Below are positions 41,825-54,100 of a stretch of DNA of 64,000 bases, one piece after another. The position numbers and the translations under genes were made by a program. How positions within the stretch are numbered: position 1 is the stretch's first letter; every line of letters starts with the position of its first letter. The notes under the pieces are model-generated. The model made no database searches, was not told the origin of the DNA, and worked only from the letters and a program-made list of their open reading frames with translations. This stretch comes from Betaproteobacteria bacterium (GTDB lineage: Bacteria > Pseudomonadota > Gammaproteobacteria > Burkholderiales > Ga0077523): positions 1-64,000 of the forward strand of contig JANXYG010000129.1 of NCBI GenBank assembly GCA_025350245.1. The letters run 5' to 3'.

Positions 41825-42787
41825 ATGGGCGCCGGCCCTGAAAATAAGCGCAGTGAACCGGGCGCGCAGGGGGCGCGACAATCACCGCGTCGCGGCCGTT
41901 TCGCGCCAACGCCATCCGGACCCCTGCACTTCGGGTCGCTGGTGGCCGCAGCGGCCAGTTACCTCGATGCGCGAGCCCAGGGCGGCGAATGGCACCTGCG
42001 CATCGACGACCTCGATCCGCCGCGGGTGCAGCCAGGCGCCGAGACCATGATCCTCTCGACCCTCGAGCGACTCGGCTTTGCCTGGGATGGGCCGGTAGTG
42101 CGACAAAGCGGGCGCACCGACGCCTACCAAGCGGCGCTGGATCGGTTGCGTACGGTGGCAGGGGTGTATGCATGCACCTGCTCGCGCACCGACATCGCCC
42201 GCGCGGGGCTCGCCGGTATCGAAGGGCCACGGTACCCGGGCACCTGCCGGAGAAAACCCGCGAGCCCCCGACCGCACGCCATCCGGCTCGATGTGAGCAA
42301 CGTCACGGTCGCGTTCGAAGACACCTTGCAGGGGCCGGTGGTGCAAGTCCTCGACCTCGCGATCGGCGATCCGGTGTTGCGGCGCGCCGACGGCGTCTTC
42401 GCCTACCACCTCGCTTGCGTCGTCGATGACGCCGAGAGCGATTTCACCGACGTGGTACGCGGCGCCGACCTGCTGGCGTCCACCCCGCGACAGATCCACC
42501 TGCAACGGCTGCTGGGCCTGCCGACGACGGCTTACCTGCATCTGCCCGTGGCCCTGGACGCCGCGGGCCTGAAGCTCTCGAAGCAGACGCAGGCGCCCGC
42601 CGTCGGCGTGCGGCAATGGTGGGATGCGCTGGCGCCGGTGATGACGTTCCTCGGGCACCCGCCGCCGGCGCAGTTGCGCGCCGGTACCCTCGCCGCGTTC
42701 TGGCAATGGGAAATCGCCGCCTGGCGCCGCGAACGCATCCCCCGGGTGGCTGCAGCGCCGGCGTCGGCTTTGGCCTCTACTTCATGA
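41825..42787 (+). CDS. gluQ: Glutamyl-Q tRNA(Asp) synthetase
   Basis: ATG at 41825; GRFAPTPSGPLHFGSLVAAAASYLDAR (HIGH-type), CTCSRTDIARAGLAGIEGPRYPGTC (Zn site), LKLSKQTQAP. Confidence 0.93.
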   Translation: MGAGPENKRSEPGAQGARQSPRRGRFAPTPSGPLHFGSLVAAAASYLDARAQGGEWHLRIDDLDPPRVQPGAETMILSTLERLGFAWDGPVVRQSGRTDAYQAALDRLRTVAGVYACTCSRTDIARAGLAGIEGPRYPGTCRRKPASPRPHAIRLDVSNVTVAFEDTLQGPVVQVLDLAIGDPVLRRADGVFAYHLACVVDDAESDFTDVVRGADLLASTPRQIHLQRLLGLPTTAYLHLPVALDAAGLKLSKQTQAPAVGVRQWWDALAPVMTFLGHPPPAQLRAGTLAAFWQWEIAAWRRERIPRVAAAPASALASTS

Positions 42788-42858
42788 CATGGGTGCGACC
42801 AGGTTGGCGCCATCGCACTGCCGCAAGTGGCGCCGCACCATTTTTGTGCTTTGGGAGG

Positions 42859-42887
42859 TTGACAGGGGCATGACTACCTTCAATAAT
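42859..42887 (+). promoter_or_regulatory. Sigma70-type promoter for the phasin gene
   Basis: TTGACA (42859-42864), 17-bp spacer, AATAAT (42882-42887); 120 nt before the phasin ATG. Confidence 0.65.
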
Positions 42888-43007
42888 TGATTCGTGCGGT
42901 GCAATACATTCAAGTCCAGGACACATCGGACCAGTTGCTTGCCGCGCTCCCAGCGAACCCTTGCACCGGGAGTCCCGGTGAGATCTCAACCGACAGGCAC
43001 CATTGCT

Positions 43008-43535
43008 ATGACCAACTTTCCCCAGGAACTGAACACCGTCGCCAAGGCCCAGATCGAAGGCGTGATTCGCGCCGCGACGCTCGCCGCCGACGGCGCCGAA
43101 AAGATTGCCGCAGTGCAACTCAAAGCGGCAAAGTCGTCCTTCGATGACAGCGTCAAGCAGATGAAGGCGCTCGCCTCCGTCAAGGAAGCCGCCGAACTCC
43201 AGGCGCTCGGCGCCAAGTTCATGCAGCCGGACATGGAAAGAGCCAACGCCTACGCCAAGGAACTCTACGAAAGCGTCGCGGCGAGTTCGTCCGAGTTTGC
43301 CAAGCTGTTCGAAGATCAGGTCGCCTCCGTTAACAAGCAGGCCATCGTCGCCGTCGACGCGATGCTCAAGAACGCACCTGCCGGCAGCGAGCCGATGGTT
43401 GCGGCTTTCAAGCAGATGATGGGCATGGCCCACCAGGCCTACGACGGCTTCATGCAATCGGTCCATACGATCGGCAACACGGTCGAAGCCAACATCGCCG
43501 CCGCCGCACCGGCGCCGACCAGCCGCAAGAAGTAA
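43008..43535 (+). CDS. phaP: Phasin family protein (PHA granule-associated)
   Basis: ATG at 43008; MTNFPQELNTVAKAQIEGVIRAATLAADGAEKIAAVQLKAAKSSFDDSVKQMKALASVK... Confidence 0.92.
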   Translation: MTNFPQELNTVAKAQIEGVIRAATLAADGAEKIAAVQLKAAKSSFDDSVKQMKALASVKEAAELQALGAKFMQPDMERANAYAKELYESVAASSSEFAKLFEDQVASVNKQAIVAVDAMLKNAPAGSEPMVAAFKQMMGMAHQAYDGFMQSVHTIGNTVEANIAAAAPAPTSRKK

Positions 43536-43580
43536 CGCATCGACGCCGGTCTTCACCGGCTGACCAGGCAACAGATGTGG

Positions 43581-43614
43581 AGCCGCCGGCGCAATTTCCG
43601 GCGGCTTTTTTTTT
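43581..43614 (+). terminator. Rho-independent terminator after phasin gene
   Basis: AGCCGCCGG-(8 nt)-CCGGCGGCT followed by nine Ts. Confidence 0.93.
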
Positions 43615-43672
43615 GGCGCCGTGGCTTGGTCGATCCGCGCCCGCTGCAGCCCGCCGGGCATTCGGTGCAGCC

Positions 43673-44524
43673 CTATCGCTCCGGAACGACCGGCGGCAAT
43701 GGCACCGGAAAGTCTTTCGCAATCGCGTAGGCCGGGTGCGCCTGGCGGAAGGCCGCCAACTGCTGGCTGGCGGCCTCGTGCGCGCCAGATATCCATTGGC
43801 GGCGGATGCGTTCAAGCCATACCGAAGGTTCGACGCGCGCGGCCTTGGCCAAAGTGACCGGCGCGGCAGGGTTCAGGTCCGATTCCGCGGTTTGTTCCCG
43901 CCTGTCACGCGCAGTCGCGTCCCGACCCGTGGCGACTGCCGGCGGCGACGGTACCGCGGCCGGCGCCGACGCGGCTTCATCGATGCGTGGCGCTGCCCGC
44001 GGCCCCGCGGCGGCGACCACCTCGGACCGGGCACGCTGGCCCGACGCCGAATCGGATGGTTGCCGACGCTCGATCGATTTCAAGTTGTCGATGGGGCTTC
44101 GTGCTGGTCCATTGCGATCGCCCCCAGCCATGGCCGTGCGAGCATCGTCGGCTGGCGCAGTGGCGTCGGCAACGACCGTCGGCATCGGTGTGGCGGGCGC
44201 CCTCGCCATCGGCGGGGATGGGTCGGGCAGGCTGCGTTCACCGGTGTCGCGCAGCATCGACAACATCGCGCTCATGGTGAGCGCCAGCACCGCGGCGATC
44301 GACACGGGAACCCGCAAACGGCGCCCCCAGGAGCGAGATGTCGGTGTTGACGTGACACCCGCGGCCTGCCACGCCGCCGCGCGGATACGGGCGTCGATGG
44401 CTGCCGAAGGTTCCTCAGCCGCGGTGGCGCGCGCATAGCGCTGGCGCAGCGCCTCGGTCTGCGCCATCAGCGCATCGAACGCCGGATCGGGCGGCAATTC
44501 GGGCGGCAAGCTCGGGTTACTCAT
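43673..44524 (-). CDS. Anti-sigma-factor-like single-pass membrane protein
   Basis: MSNPSLPPELPPDPAFDALM...; TM VPVSIAAVLALTMSAMLSML; C-terminal WLERIRRQWISGAHEAASQQLAAFRQAHPAY; overlaps the sigma-factor stop. Confidence 0.7.
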   Translation of the reverse strand: MSNPSLPPELPPDPAFDALMAQTEALRQRYARATAAEEPSAAIDARIRAAAWQAAGVTSTPTSRSWGRRLRVPVSIAAVLALTMSAMLSMLRDTGERSLPDPSPPMARAPATPMPTVVADATAPADDARTAMAGGDRNGPARSPIDNLKSIERRQPSDSASGQRARSEVVAAAGPRAAPRIDEAASAPAAVPSPPAVATGRDATARDRREQTAESDLNPAAPVTLAKAARVEPSVWLERIRRQWISGAHEAASQQLAAFRQAHPAYAIAKDFPVPLPPVVPER

Positions 44525-45083
44525 CGGCGAGCTGCTCGCGCAGGCGGGTGAGCGCATAGCGCAGGCGGCTCTTCACCGTTTCGCGACCGGTGCCGGTCAG
44601 CGCAGCGATCTCCTCAAGCGTCAGGTCACCCTCTTGGTGCAGCAGAAACACCTCGCGCTGCGCCGGCGGCAGCGCCTCGACCGCCGCGGCGATCGACTCG
44701 ACGCGCCGTTTCACCCCGACCACGTGGTCGGGCTGTTCCCGCTGCGGCGCCGAGAGCGTCTGCCCGAAAGCCGCGCCGACCTCGTCATCGAGGGAGAATG
44801 CGACCCGGCCGTCGCGCCGCATGATGTCGATCACGCGGTTGCGCGCAATCTGGAACAGCCAGGTGCGAAACCTCGCCTCGACGCGATAGCGCTGGCGGGC
44901 ATTGACCAGATTGATCCAGGCATCCTGGAACACCTCCTCGGCGCGGCCGGCGTCGCCGCAAAGCCTCAGGCAAAATCGGAACAGGCCCTGCCGGTGGCGG
45001 GCGTAGAGCTGATCAAAGGCGGTAACGTCGCCGTCGCGATAGCGCAGCATCAGGGTTTCGTCGTCAGCGTCCGATTGCGCCAT
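44517..45083 (-). CDS. ECF-family RNA polymerase sigma factor
   Basis: DVTAFDQLYARHRQGLFRFCLRLCGDAGRAEEVFQDAWINLV...FRTWLFQIARNRVID...LPPAQREVFLLHQEGDLTLEEIAALTGTGRETVKSRLRYALTRLRE. Confidence 0.93.
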   Translation of the reverse strand: MAQSDADDETLMLRYRDGDVTAFDQLYARHRQGLFRFCLRLCGDAGRAEEVFQDAWINLVNARQRYRVEARFRTWLFQIARNRVIDIMRRDGRVAFSLDDEVGAAFGQTLSAPQREQPDHVVGVKRRVESIAAAVEALPPAQREVFLLHQEGDLTLEEIAALTGTGRETVKSRLRYALTRLREQLADE

Positions 45084-45185
45084 GCCGCGGAGTGTATCGA
45101 AGCGGCAGGCCGGTGCGGGCGACACCGAAAGATTCGGTCCGGGAACGCCGGTCATCGCAGCGCAGCCTGGGGTGGACGTCACCGG

Positions 45186-48100
45186 CTAGTTGCGGAACAC
45201 CCGCGACAGCGATCGGAGCAGGTCGCGACCCGGTAGCGCCACGCGTGGCCGGTCGGTGCTGTCGGTGCCGGCGGGCTGCGCCAGCCGGTCGGTCAGGTCC
45301 TTGGCCCACGGCGAATGCATCCAGTCGACGATCGGCGGCGGCGCATCGCTGTCGCGCAACTGGAACGGGTTCAGGGTGCCGGTCCAATCGACATTAGCGT
45401 TCACGAGCGGCGCCGGGGGCGGCGGCGGTGCGGCAACCACCGTGACGCTGCCGTCGGTGGGATCGCCGCCCGGAACCGGGGCCGGGTTGGGCGTCAAGCG
45501 CGTTTCATTGAGCGCGACCGATTGCAGGTCGAGCGCGCTTGCGCCCGGTGCCGTGCCGCCCTTGATGCGGAAGTCGATTTCGATCAGATTGCCGCTGCCC
45601 CCGCTCATCGCCTCCAGCCGGCTCATGTCGACCACCAGCAGGCCCGGTTGGTCGCTGACGATGAACCATTGGAAGCCGGCCGACAGCGCGCCCTTGCGCA
45701 CCGCCACCACTTCGAGCACCGCCGGATCGTAGGCGAGCCGCACCACCGAAGTTTCCAGCCCCTCGGCGGTATCGAGCGTGATCGGCACGGTGACCACGCT
45801 GCCGGGACGACCCACGGGATTGGCACCGATGCGAACCACCGGATCAGGGCCCGCGAACACCAGCGGCGGCACACCGGTCGGCATCGGGGGAATTTCGGGC
45901 CGCGGCTGCAGGCTGTCGGTCGAACTTTGCAGTCCAGCCACATGCTGCTGCAGACGCAACGTGTCGATGGCGTTGAGGTTGCCATTACCATTGACGTCGC
46001 CGACGATCACCGGGTCGATGCGCGGGAAAGAGTTGAAGCCGGTGTCGAGTCCGCCGATCACCCGCTGCGTGCGCTGCACATCGAGGCTGCCATAGGCGCC
46101 GTTGCCGCTGGCGTCGCCGAGGTAGCCGACGAGATGGATGGCGTCATCGCCGATGCCTGGCCTGGACGTGGCGCCGATACCGATGAGCACGTCACGCACG
46201 TCGAGAACTTCAGCGGCGCCGTAGCCCGCGTCGGTGCGCACATCCGCAGCCAGACGGATCAGCTCGATGCGACCGTTGCCCGCCAGCGCCGTCGGCAACG
46301 TGATACGCACGAACAGCGACCCATCATCGCCGACCGAACTGGTGTAGGTACTGCCGGCGGGAAGACTCGATCCGAGCGTCGCGTCGGTGGCACGGAAACC
46401 GACCAGGCCCGGCCGGTAGCCGATGCGGAATTCGATCGACGTCGCGCCCGTGCCGCCGGTGAGGGACACCGGCAGCACGAAGCTCTGCCCCGGACCGCGC
46501 ATCAGATCCGGAATCGAGATCACCGGGCCATCGACGGCGCTGACGGTGAAGGCATGACGGTAGTTGTCGCCGCTGGTCCCGTCGCCGTTCCCGTCGAGCG
46601 GACGGCCCCTAGCGTCGAGGAACCCGTTGGCGCGACTTGCCAGGGTGACTTCATAGTTGCCTGCCGGAAGAGTGCCGCCGGTACCAACGAAGGTGAAGCC
46701 CTGCTTGTCGGCATCGAGCACCAGCGAGCCCCGCACGAGCTGCCGTTTCGGTCCCTGCGTGACGAGCACATCTGAAGCGCCGAAGGCCACGCCGCCGGCA
46801 CCGGTATAGAGGTTGACGACGCTGCCGTCGAACGGCCGGTTGAAGCGAACCGCGAATCCTGTTGCGGTCGGAGCGAAGTCCGTTACCTTGAGGTAGTCGC
46901 CGCCGACGCTGACATCGAGCGTGTTCGATGTGGTGCGCCGCCCGTCAGGACCGCCTTCGTCGATATCGACCGCGGTTGCGACGATGCTGTGGTTCACACC
47001 CGCGGTGGCGTATTGGTACTGGATCGAGGCGGGATTGCCGTCGAAGCGCCGGTCACCCAGGCCGTCGCCGAAATCGACCAGCCAGTAGTCGATCGCATCG
47101 TCACCGGGATCGGTGACCGACAGGTCGAGCGTAAAGGGCGACGCTTCGAAGACGCGGTCCGGACCGCTGATCGTGACCACCGGTGCGACATCGGCGACGT
47201 CGGCGCTCAGCGTCAGCACCCCGGTCCCGCCGTCCTTGTCGCTCACGCTCAACTGGACGGCATACGCGCCATCGTCGGCATAGGTATGGGTGGTGTCGAC
47301 ATGCCATTTGCCATCCTCGCCGAGCACCGTCGTCACGGCCAGCGGCGCCGAACCGTCGCCCCAGTCGACGCTGCCGGCGAACGGATCGTCTCCGGCAACA
47401 TCGGTGACGATCGCATCGAGCGTTACCGGCGAGCCCTCCAGGAAGCCGCCACCGATGAGATGACCCGTGACCACCGGGGCCACGTTCGCCACGTCGACCA
47501 TGAGCGTGCTCGAGAGTATCCCGCCGTCCTGGTCGGTCAGCAGCAGGTCGAAGCCCTCTCGGCCACTTTGCACGAACGTGTGGCTGAAGCGGATCTGCCC
47601 CGGCTCGCCGTTGTTCGGCTCGAACAGCACCACGTTCGAGGTGGTGCCACCATCCGCGAACACGATCGACGCCTTGTGGGTGTCGAGCAAGCCGGCATCG
47701 GTGAAGTCGATGGCGAAGTCAGTGGACCGGCCTTCGACACCGCCTGGCAGGACGGCGCCTGCCACGAGCCGTGGCGGATCGTTGGCCACATCCACGACGA
47801 ACGACGTCGAACTCGTGACCGTGCCGTCGCTCACGTTCACGGTCAGATTGAAGTGGCCGTTGTCCTGATAAGTGTGGCTGCCCAGCACCTTGCGCAGCAC
47901 CGGCAAAGTCTGCCCCTCGCCCCTGGGCAGGAGCTCGAAGCCGACCGGCTGTGTCGTGCCGTCGCCCCAATCGACGGTGACCGCGAACGGGTCGTTACCG
48001 CCGGGGTCGTTGAACAGGATGCTGGCGCTGGCGAGATCGAAGGTCGCACCCTCGATCAAGTGCACCGGCAGTCCGGCGGAAACGACCGGGGCCACGTTGG

Positions 48101-51100
48101 CGACGTTCACGCGGAAGCTGCTGCTGCCCACGCCACCGTCATCGTCGCTCACGCTCACCATCACGGTGAAATGTCCGGCGGCGAGGTAGCGATGGCTGCC
48201 GATCACGTTGCCGATGGTCTCGCCGAGCCGCGCTTCCTGGACCTGCAGCGCGGCGGTGGTGCCATCGCCCCAATTCACCGTGGCCGTATGGGTGTCGACG
48301 GCGCCGCCGTCGGTGAACACGACATACGACGGCAGCAACGAATCGCCGACCGCCCGGAACGGCATCTGCAGGGTGTCGCCCTGGTTCAGATTGCGCTCGG
48401 TACTGCCGGGCGTGACCACCGGCACGACATTGGCGACCGTGGCGACGAGCGTTGCGTTTCCGATTCCCCCGTCCTTGTCGCTGACCGCCAGTTGTACGCT
48501 GTAGGTGCCGTTGTCGGCATAGGTGTGGTTGGCGGTGACATGCCACGTGCCGTCGTCGCTGCGGGTCGCGACCACCGGCACCAGCGCCGACCGGTCGCCC
48601 CAGTCGATAGTGCCGGTGAAGGGATCGTCGCCACTCACGTCGGTGATCAACCCATCGAGGGAGACCGGCGAACCTTCGACGAAGTTGTTGCCGATCAGCC
48701 GTGCCGCCACCACCGGAGCGGCATTGGCGACGTGCACCGAATAGCTTGCCGTGGTGGCGCCACCATCCTTGTCGGTGAGGCGCACGTCGAACGCCTGCTC
48801 GCCGCTTTGCAGGAACGTGTGTGTGAAGCGGATGAAGCCCGCCGACTGGTCGTTCGGTTCGAACAGCACGATGGCGGAGGTCGCGCCGCCGTCGGCGAAC
48901 TGCACCGTGGCGGAATGGGTGTCGAGGATACCGGTGTCGGTGAACGCGATCGCGAAATCAACCGGCCGACCCTCGACGCCGTCGGGGATGATCGCGCCTT
49001 CGGCAATCACCGGGTCGAGATTGGCCACGACGACCTGCAATGTCGTGGTGGTCGTGGCCGTGCCGTCGTTCACGCTGACGATGGCGTGGTACTCGCCGTT
49101 GTCGCGATAGGTGTGGCTGCCCAGGACCTTGCCGATGAACGGCGCGTCGACGCCATCGCCGATCGGCTGCACCTCGAAGCCGACCGGCTCGACAGTGCCA
49201 TCGCCCCAGTCGACCGTCGCGGCGAACGTGTCGGTCAGGCCCGGATCGATGAAGGTGATGCCCGCAGACAGGAGGTCGAGCGTCCGCCCTTCGTCGAGCG
49301 CCTGGGGTGTCCCCGGGGTCACGATGGGTGCGACGTTGGCGACGATGACATCGAAGGCATCGGTGCCCACGCCGTTGTCGGCATCGGTCACGGTGATGGA
49401 GACGGCATACCGGCCCGGCGTCAGGTAGCGGTGGCTGCCGAACACGTTGCCCGAGGAACCGTCGGGCGCGCCTTCCGGACCGGTCGGGAACTCCTCGATC
49501 GTGAGGGTTCCCGTGGAGCCATCGCCCCAGTCGACCGTCGCGATGTGGGATCCGGGTGTGCCGGCATCATGGAACGACACGCCACCGGGGATCAGGCCGG
49601 ACTCGCCGTTGCGCGGCGGTGTCAGGACGATGGTGTTGCCCTGCTGCGCCGTGCGATCTTCGCCAGCCGACACCGACGGCGGTGCATTGCGGACCCGCAC
49701 CAGCATGCTGTCGCGGGTCTTGCCGCCGTCGTTGTCGGACGCCTTGACCTGGACCTGGAAGTTGCCCACATCGGCGTAGACGTGCCCGAGCGCCGCGAGC
49801 GCGGTCGGGATGTCGGCACCCGGCTCGAACACGAGCTGATCGAACAGGCCATCGCCCCAGTTCACATCGAGCGTGACGGTGTCGTTCACGCCCGGGTCGA
49901 ACAGGGTGGTTCCAGCCAGCGTGACACGGCTGCCTTCGATCGCGGTGCGGTCGGCGCCGAGTTCGAGTGTCGGTGGCGCATTGGCCACGTGCACATTGAC
50001 CAGCAGCGGATAGCCGGTCGGCGTACCCGGCTCATCGGCCGTTGCGCTGAAGTACAGCCGGTAGTCACCGCCATTGAGCGACGTGAACCGCAGCCGCGAC
50101 GAGTTCAGGCCCTGGTTCGCGTACAGGTAGGTAACGTCGTTGCCCTCGCTGTCCTTCAGTTGCCAGCTCAGGCTGTATCTCAGGCCGGCGGCGACCGCCA
50201 CGCTCCCGTCGACCGTCGCGGGATCGACCGCGGTGCCGATGAACTCGAGCGGCGTGCCTTCGACCAGGGTCGCCGGGCCGGTCACGGTCACCAACGCCAC
50301 CTGGCGATCGCCGAAATCCTGGCCGGTGAGGATCGCGCCCGGCGCGTCGAACTGCACATCGCGCCGACCGACGAGGCCGAGGCCATCGTTGCCGGCGCCG
50401 GCCAGCGACACCGCGCCAGGCGCAGGCGTCACGATCAACCGCAGCGGGAACTCGTCTCCGACATCGCTGTTGGCGCCTGCGGGGAACCCGAGGCCGCCCT
50501 TGGTGACGACGGTCGGCCGGTTGCGCGTGGCGACCAGGACATAGCCGGAGTTGAAACTGAACCTGAACGCGTAGTCTTCCTCGCGCGCGGTCGTGACGCT
50601 CGAAGCCGCGACGTCGAGCGACACGCCGGTGCCGATGGTGACCGTGGCGAATCGCAGCCGGTCGCCGAGCGCGGAGACGCGGACCACGCCGAGTCCTCGC
50701 TCTAACAGGATCTCGCCGATCTCGGCGGCGAGATTGGCGACCGTGGTGTTGGCAGCGACCATCTCCGGGGTGACGACGACAGTATCGAGCGCGACCCCGT
50801 TCAATTTGAGATCGACATGCAGTTCGGTGCGGCTCACCAGATTGGTGAACGGCGCAATGAAGCCGCTGCCGGTGAAGATCCTCGTCGTGGCGCTGGCGGC
50901 GCCGCCAGAAGCCACCGTGTCGGCAGGCGCGTCGACGATCGCGCCATGGAAAGGTGTCGTCACCAGGCCACGCAGCGCGTACTCGCCGTTGGCATCGGTG
51001 TAGCTGGCGACTTCGCCCGGGTCCAGGCGGCTGTTGCCGTTCGGATCGGCAAACACCAGAGTGCCATCCTGCACGGCCTCGCCCGGATCGCGAATGCCGT

Positions 51101-54100
51101 TGCGATTCACGTCATCGAACCTGATGCCGTAGACGGCGTGGTCGACGAACGAGACGTCGAAGCTGCGGGTCGCGGTGCGGCCGCGGCCTTCGCCGCGTTC
51201 GCCGGTGCCGTCCACCGCCGTGATCCTGATCGTGGCGGTACCGCTGAAATCCTTCTGGCCTTCCACGAACACATCGTTGCCGACCAGGGTCACGAACACG
51301 CGGGGATCGGAACTTTCCGCCACGAGGCTGACGATATCGCCCGTGGTGTCGAGCGTCACGACGTGAACCGGGCCGCGCACGTGCACCGGCGCATCGCCAT
51401 CGACGCGCGAACCGAACGTCCCGTTGTTGCCGAAACCGCTGCTGTCGCTTGCGACGGTTCCGGTTGCCTCGTCGAACGTCCAGTGACCCACGAGCCCCGC
51501 AACGGGCCCGACGATGCGGCCGACGTTGCGGCGGATCTCGTCGGCTGACCGGACGCTGTTCCAGACCCTCACATCGTCGATCGACCCGATGAAGGCTTGC
51601 CGGAAGCCCTGCCGGTCGCCGATGCGGAATTCATTCTGGGCGGGCGCCGCGTCATCGATCGAACCCGCGCCGTTGAACGAATGCACCAGGCGTCCGTTGG
51701 CATAGGTGCGCACCGCGCCCTGGTCGTACACCACCGCAAGATGGGTCCATTGGTTGAGCGGTGCGACGTAACCGGTGTCGATGAAGGTCCAGCCGGGATT
51801 CGCATTGGCGAACGCCCACTCGATTTCGCCATTGGCGTCGCGCGCGATCTCGTACTCGCCCTCGCGGTTGACGATGATGCCGAACTGGTTGCCGGTGGGC
51901 TTGATCCAGGCTTCGAGCGTGAGCGTGGCGGACATCTGCAGCGACGCATCGGTGCCGGCGTTGACGAAGGCATTGCCGTCGAAAGACAGCGCGTTCACGC
52001 CACCGGCCTGAGGCGCGATCGGCTGGAGCACCGGGGCGAGATCGGCGTCGAACATCACATCGGTGCCATGCGACTGGACCGGCGCGAAGCCGAGCGCATC
52101 GGCGTCGAACAGCGTCACGTTCACGACATTGGCGTCGTCGACCCTGAGTTCGAGTCGGGTACCGTCCGCGACGAAGGTCACCTGGGCGGTACCGATGAAC
52201 TGCTTCGCCATCGCGTCGGCGAGCGCCGCGTTCAGGTCTACGGCCAGATCCGCGAGCGTGGCGTTGGTCGCCGTATCCGCGGCGGTCAACGCGAGGTCGA
52301 ACGTGAGCGGCGTGGTGCCGAAGCTCTTCGACGTGATCTGCAGGCGCGCCGAGAGGTTCTCGGTGAGCTTGCCGTCGAGCGGCGGCGACCCGGCCGGATC
52401 GACACCCAGCCGCGCCGCGAGCAGGCGCGTCGATGTGCCGAGCGTGGGCGCGATGGTCGCATCGTTCGCGGTGAGCGCCAGCTTGCCGCCGACCACGGAG
52501 AAATGCACGGCATTGGCCGCGAGGCCGTTCGCCACCAGTGACGGCGCGAGCACCGTGTTCAGGTCGGCGACCAGATCGCCGAGGCTGTTGTTGTCGGCGG
52601 CGCTCGCCTGCGACACCTCCAGCGGTACGAACAGGCGCCGGCCATCCAGGGTCTCGATGCGGAGCTGGAACGACAGGTCTTCGGTCAGCTTGCCGTCGAT
52701 CTGGCGCGGCGCCGGCGGCAGGAGACCGTCGGCGACGGCTTTGCCTTCGAGCGCGGGAATGAAGATGTCGTGGGCGCGGTTGTCGAGCGGGTTGCCTTCG
52801 AGGCCCAGCACGCGCAGCGACGGCAACACCGGATCCAGGCGCTTCAGGCGCACCGCATCGGCGGCGGCGAGTCCGTCGGCCGAATTGAGTACCACCTGCA
52901 CCTTGAGACCATCGAGCTCGGTCGGGTCGGGCGTGACGTTGACCACGCCCAGGCTCTGCCACGCCGAACCGCCGTAGGTTGCGCCGGCCGGGGCCGAGCG
53001 CTGGTCGATCGTCGCGACAATGCCGGGCGGCCGGATGAACATGCTGTCGCCGTTCGCGAGGTCGATCGCCTTGCCCTGATAGTTGATGCCGCCGACGGTG
53101 CCGCTGGCCGTGACCGGCCCGGTGCCTTCCGGAATCAGCGTTGCGTACACGCCGTAGGCGCCGATTTGCGTGAGCGCGGTCGACCCGCTGCCGCCGAACT
53201 CGGGACGCGTGGCGAAGTTGCCGTTGAGCAGCGCGGTTTCGAAGCCGACCTCCCCGGCGCCCAGCTTCGGCGCCGCAATGGCCTCGTCGGTGAGATTGGC
53301 GAACAGCAGCAGGTCGTAGCCGGCATAGTCGTCGGTGAGACCGAGGATCGCGGCATCGACGCGCACGACCGCCATGGCCGCATCCGCCGGGGCCGCAGCC
53401 CGCATCGCCGGGGTGAACAAGTGCTGTGCATCGATCGGCAGCAGCCCGAACGCCGCGGCCCCACCCTGCAGGTCCGGGATGAACGGCGTGAGCGCGTTGT
53501 CGTTGAGGAACGGATTGACCGTCACTGTGCCGGTGTAAGTCTCGATCCCCCCGTTGACCGCGGGCGTCGTCGACCCATCCGACTGCGTACGCTGGAACTG
53601 GAACTGGCCGGCATTGCTGCCGAGCACGAAGCGGCCGTCGCCACCCTGGAACACGCCGCCGCCACCACCGAGCTGGATCGAGGTCTGGTCCGCGTTGACC
53701 ACGGAACCCGACACCCGGATGGTGCCGCCCGCCCCACCGCCACCCGTGCCGCCGAAACCACCGGTGCCGCCGGCACCACCCGAGGCGCCTGTCGACCCGT
53801 TGCCGCCTGCGCCGCCATCGGCGCCAGAGACGGTGAAGGTCTGCCTGGGGAAACCACGGATCCCGCCGAACGAGAAGGTGGTGGTCTTTCCGGGCTGGCC
53901 GGCGGAACCCGCGCTGCCGCCAAACCCGGCGCCACCATCGGCCCCCGGCGAACCAGTGTCCGCAGCAGTCCCGTCGCCCCCGCGCACCGACAGTTCGGCG
54001 CCGGAAATCGTGATGCGACCCAGTGCGACGATCTCGAAGGCGCCGCCGCCTGCACCGCCGATGCCACCCGCAGCGCCGGTACCGCCGGTGCCACCGACCC

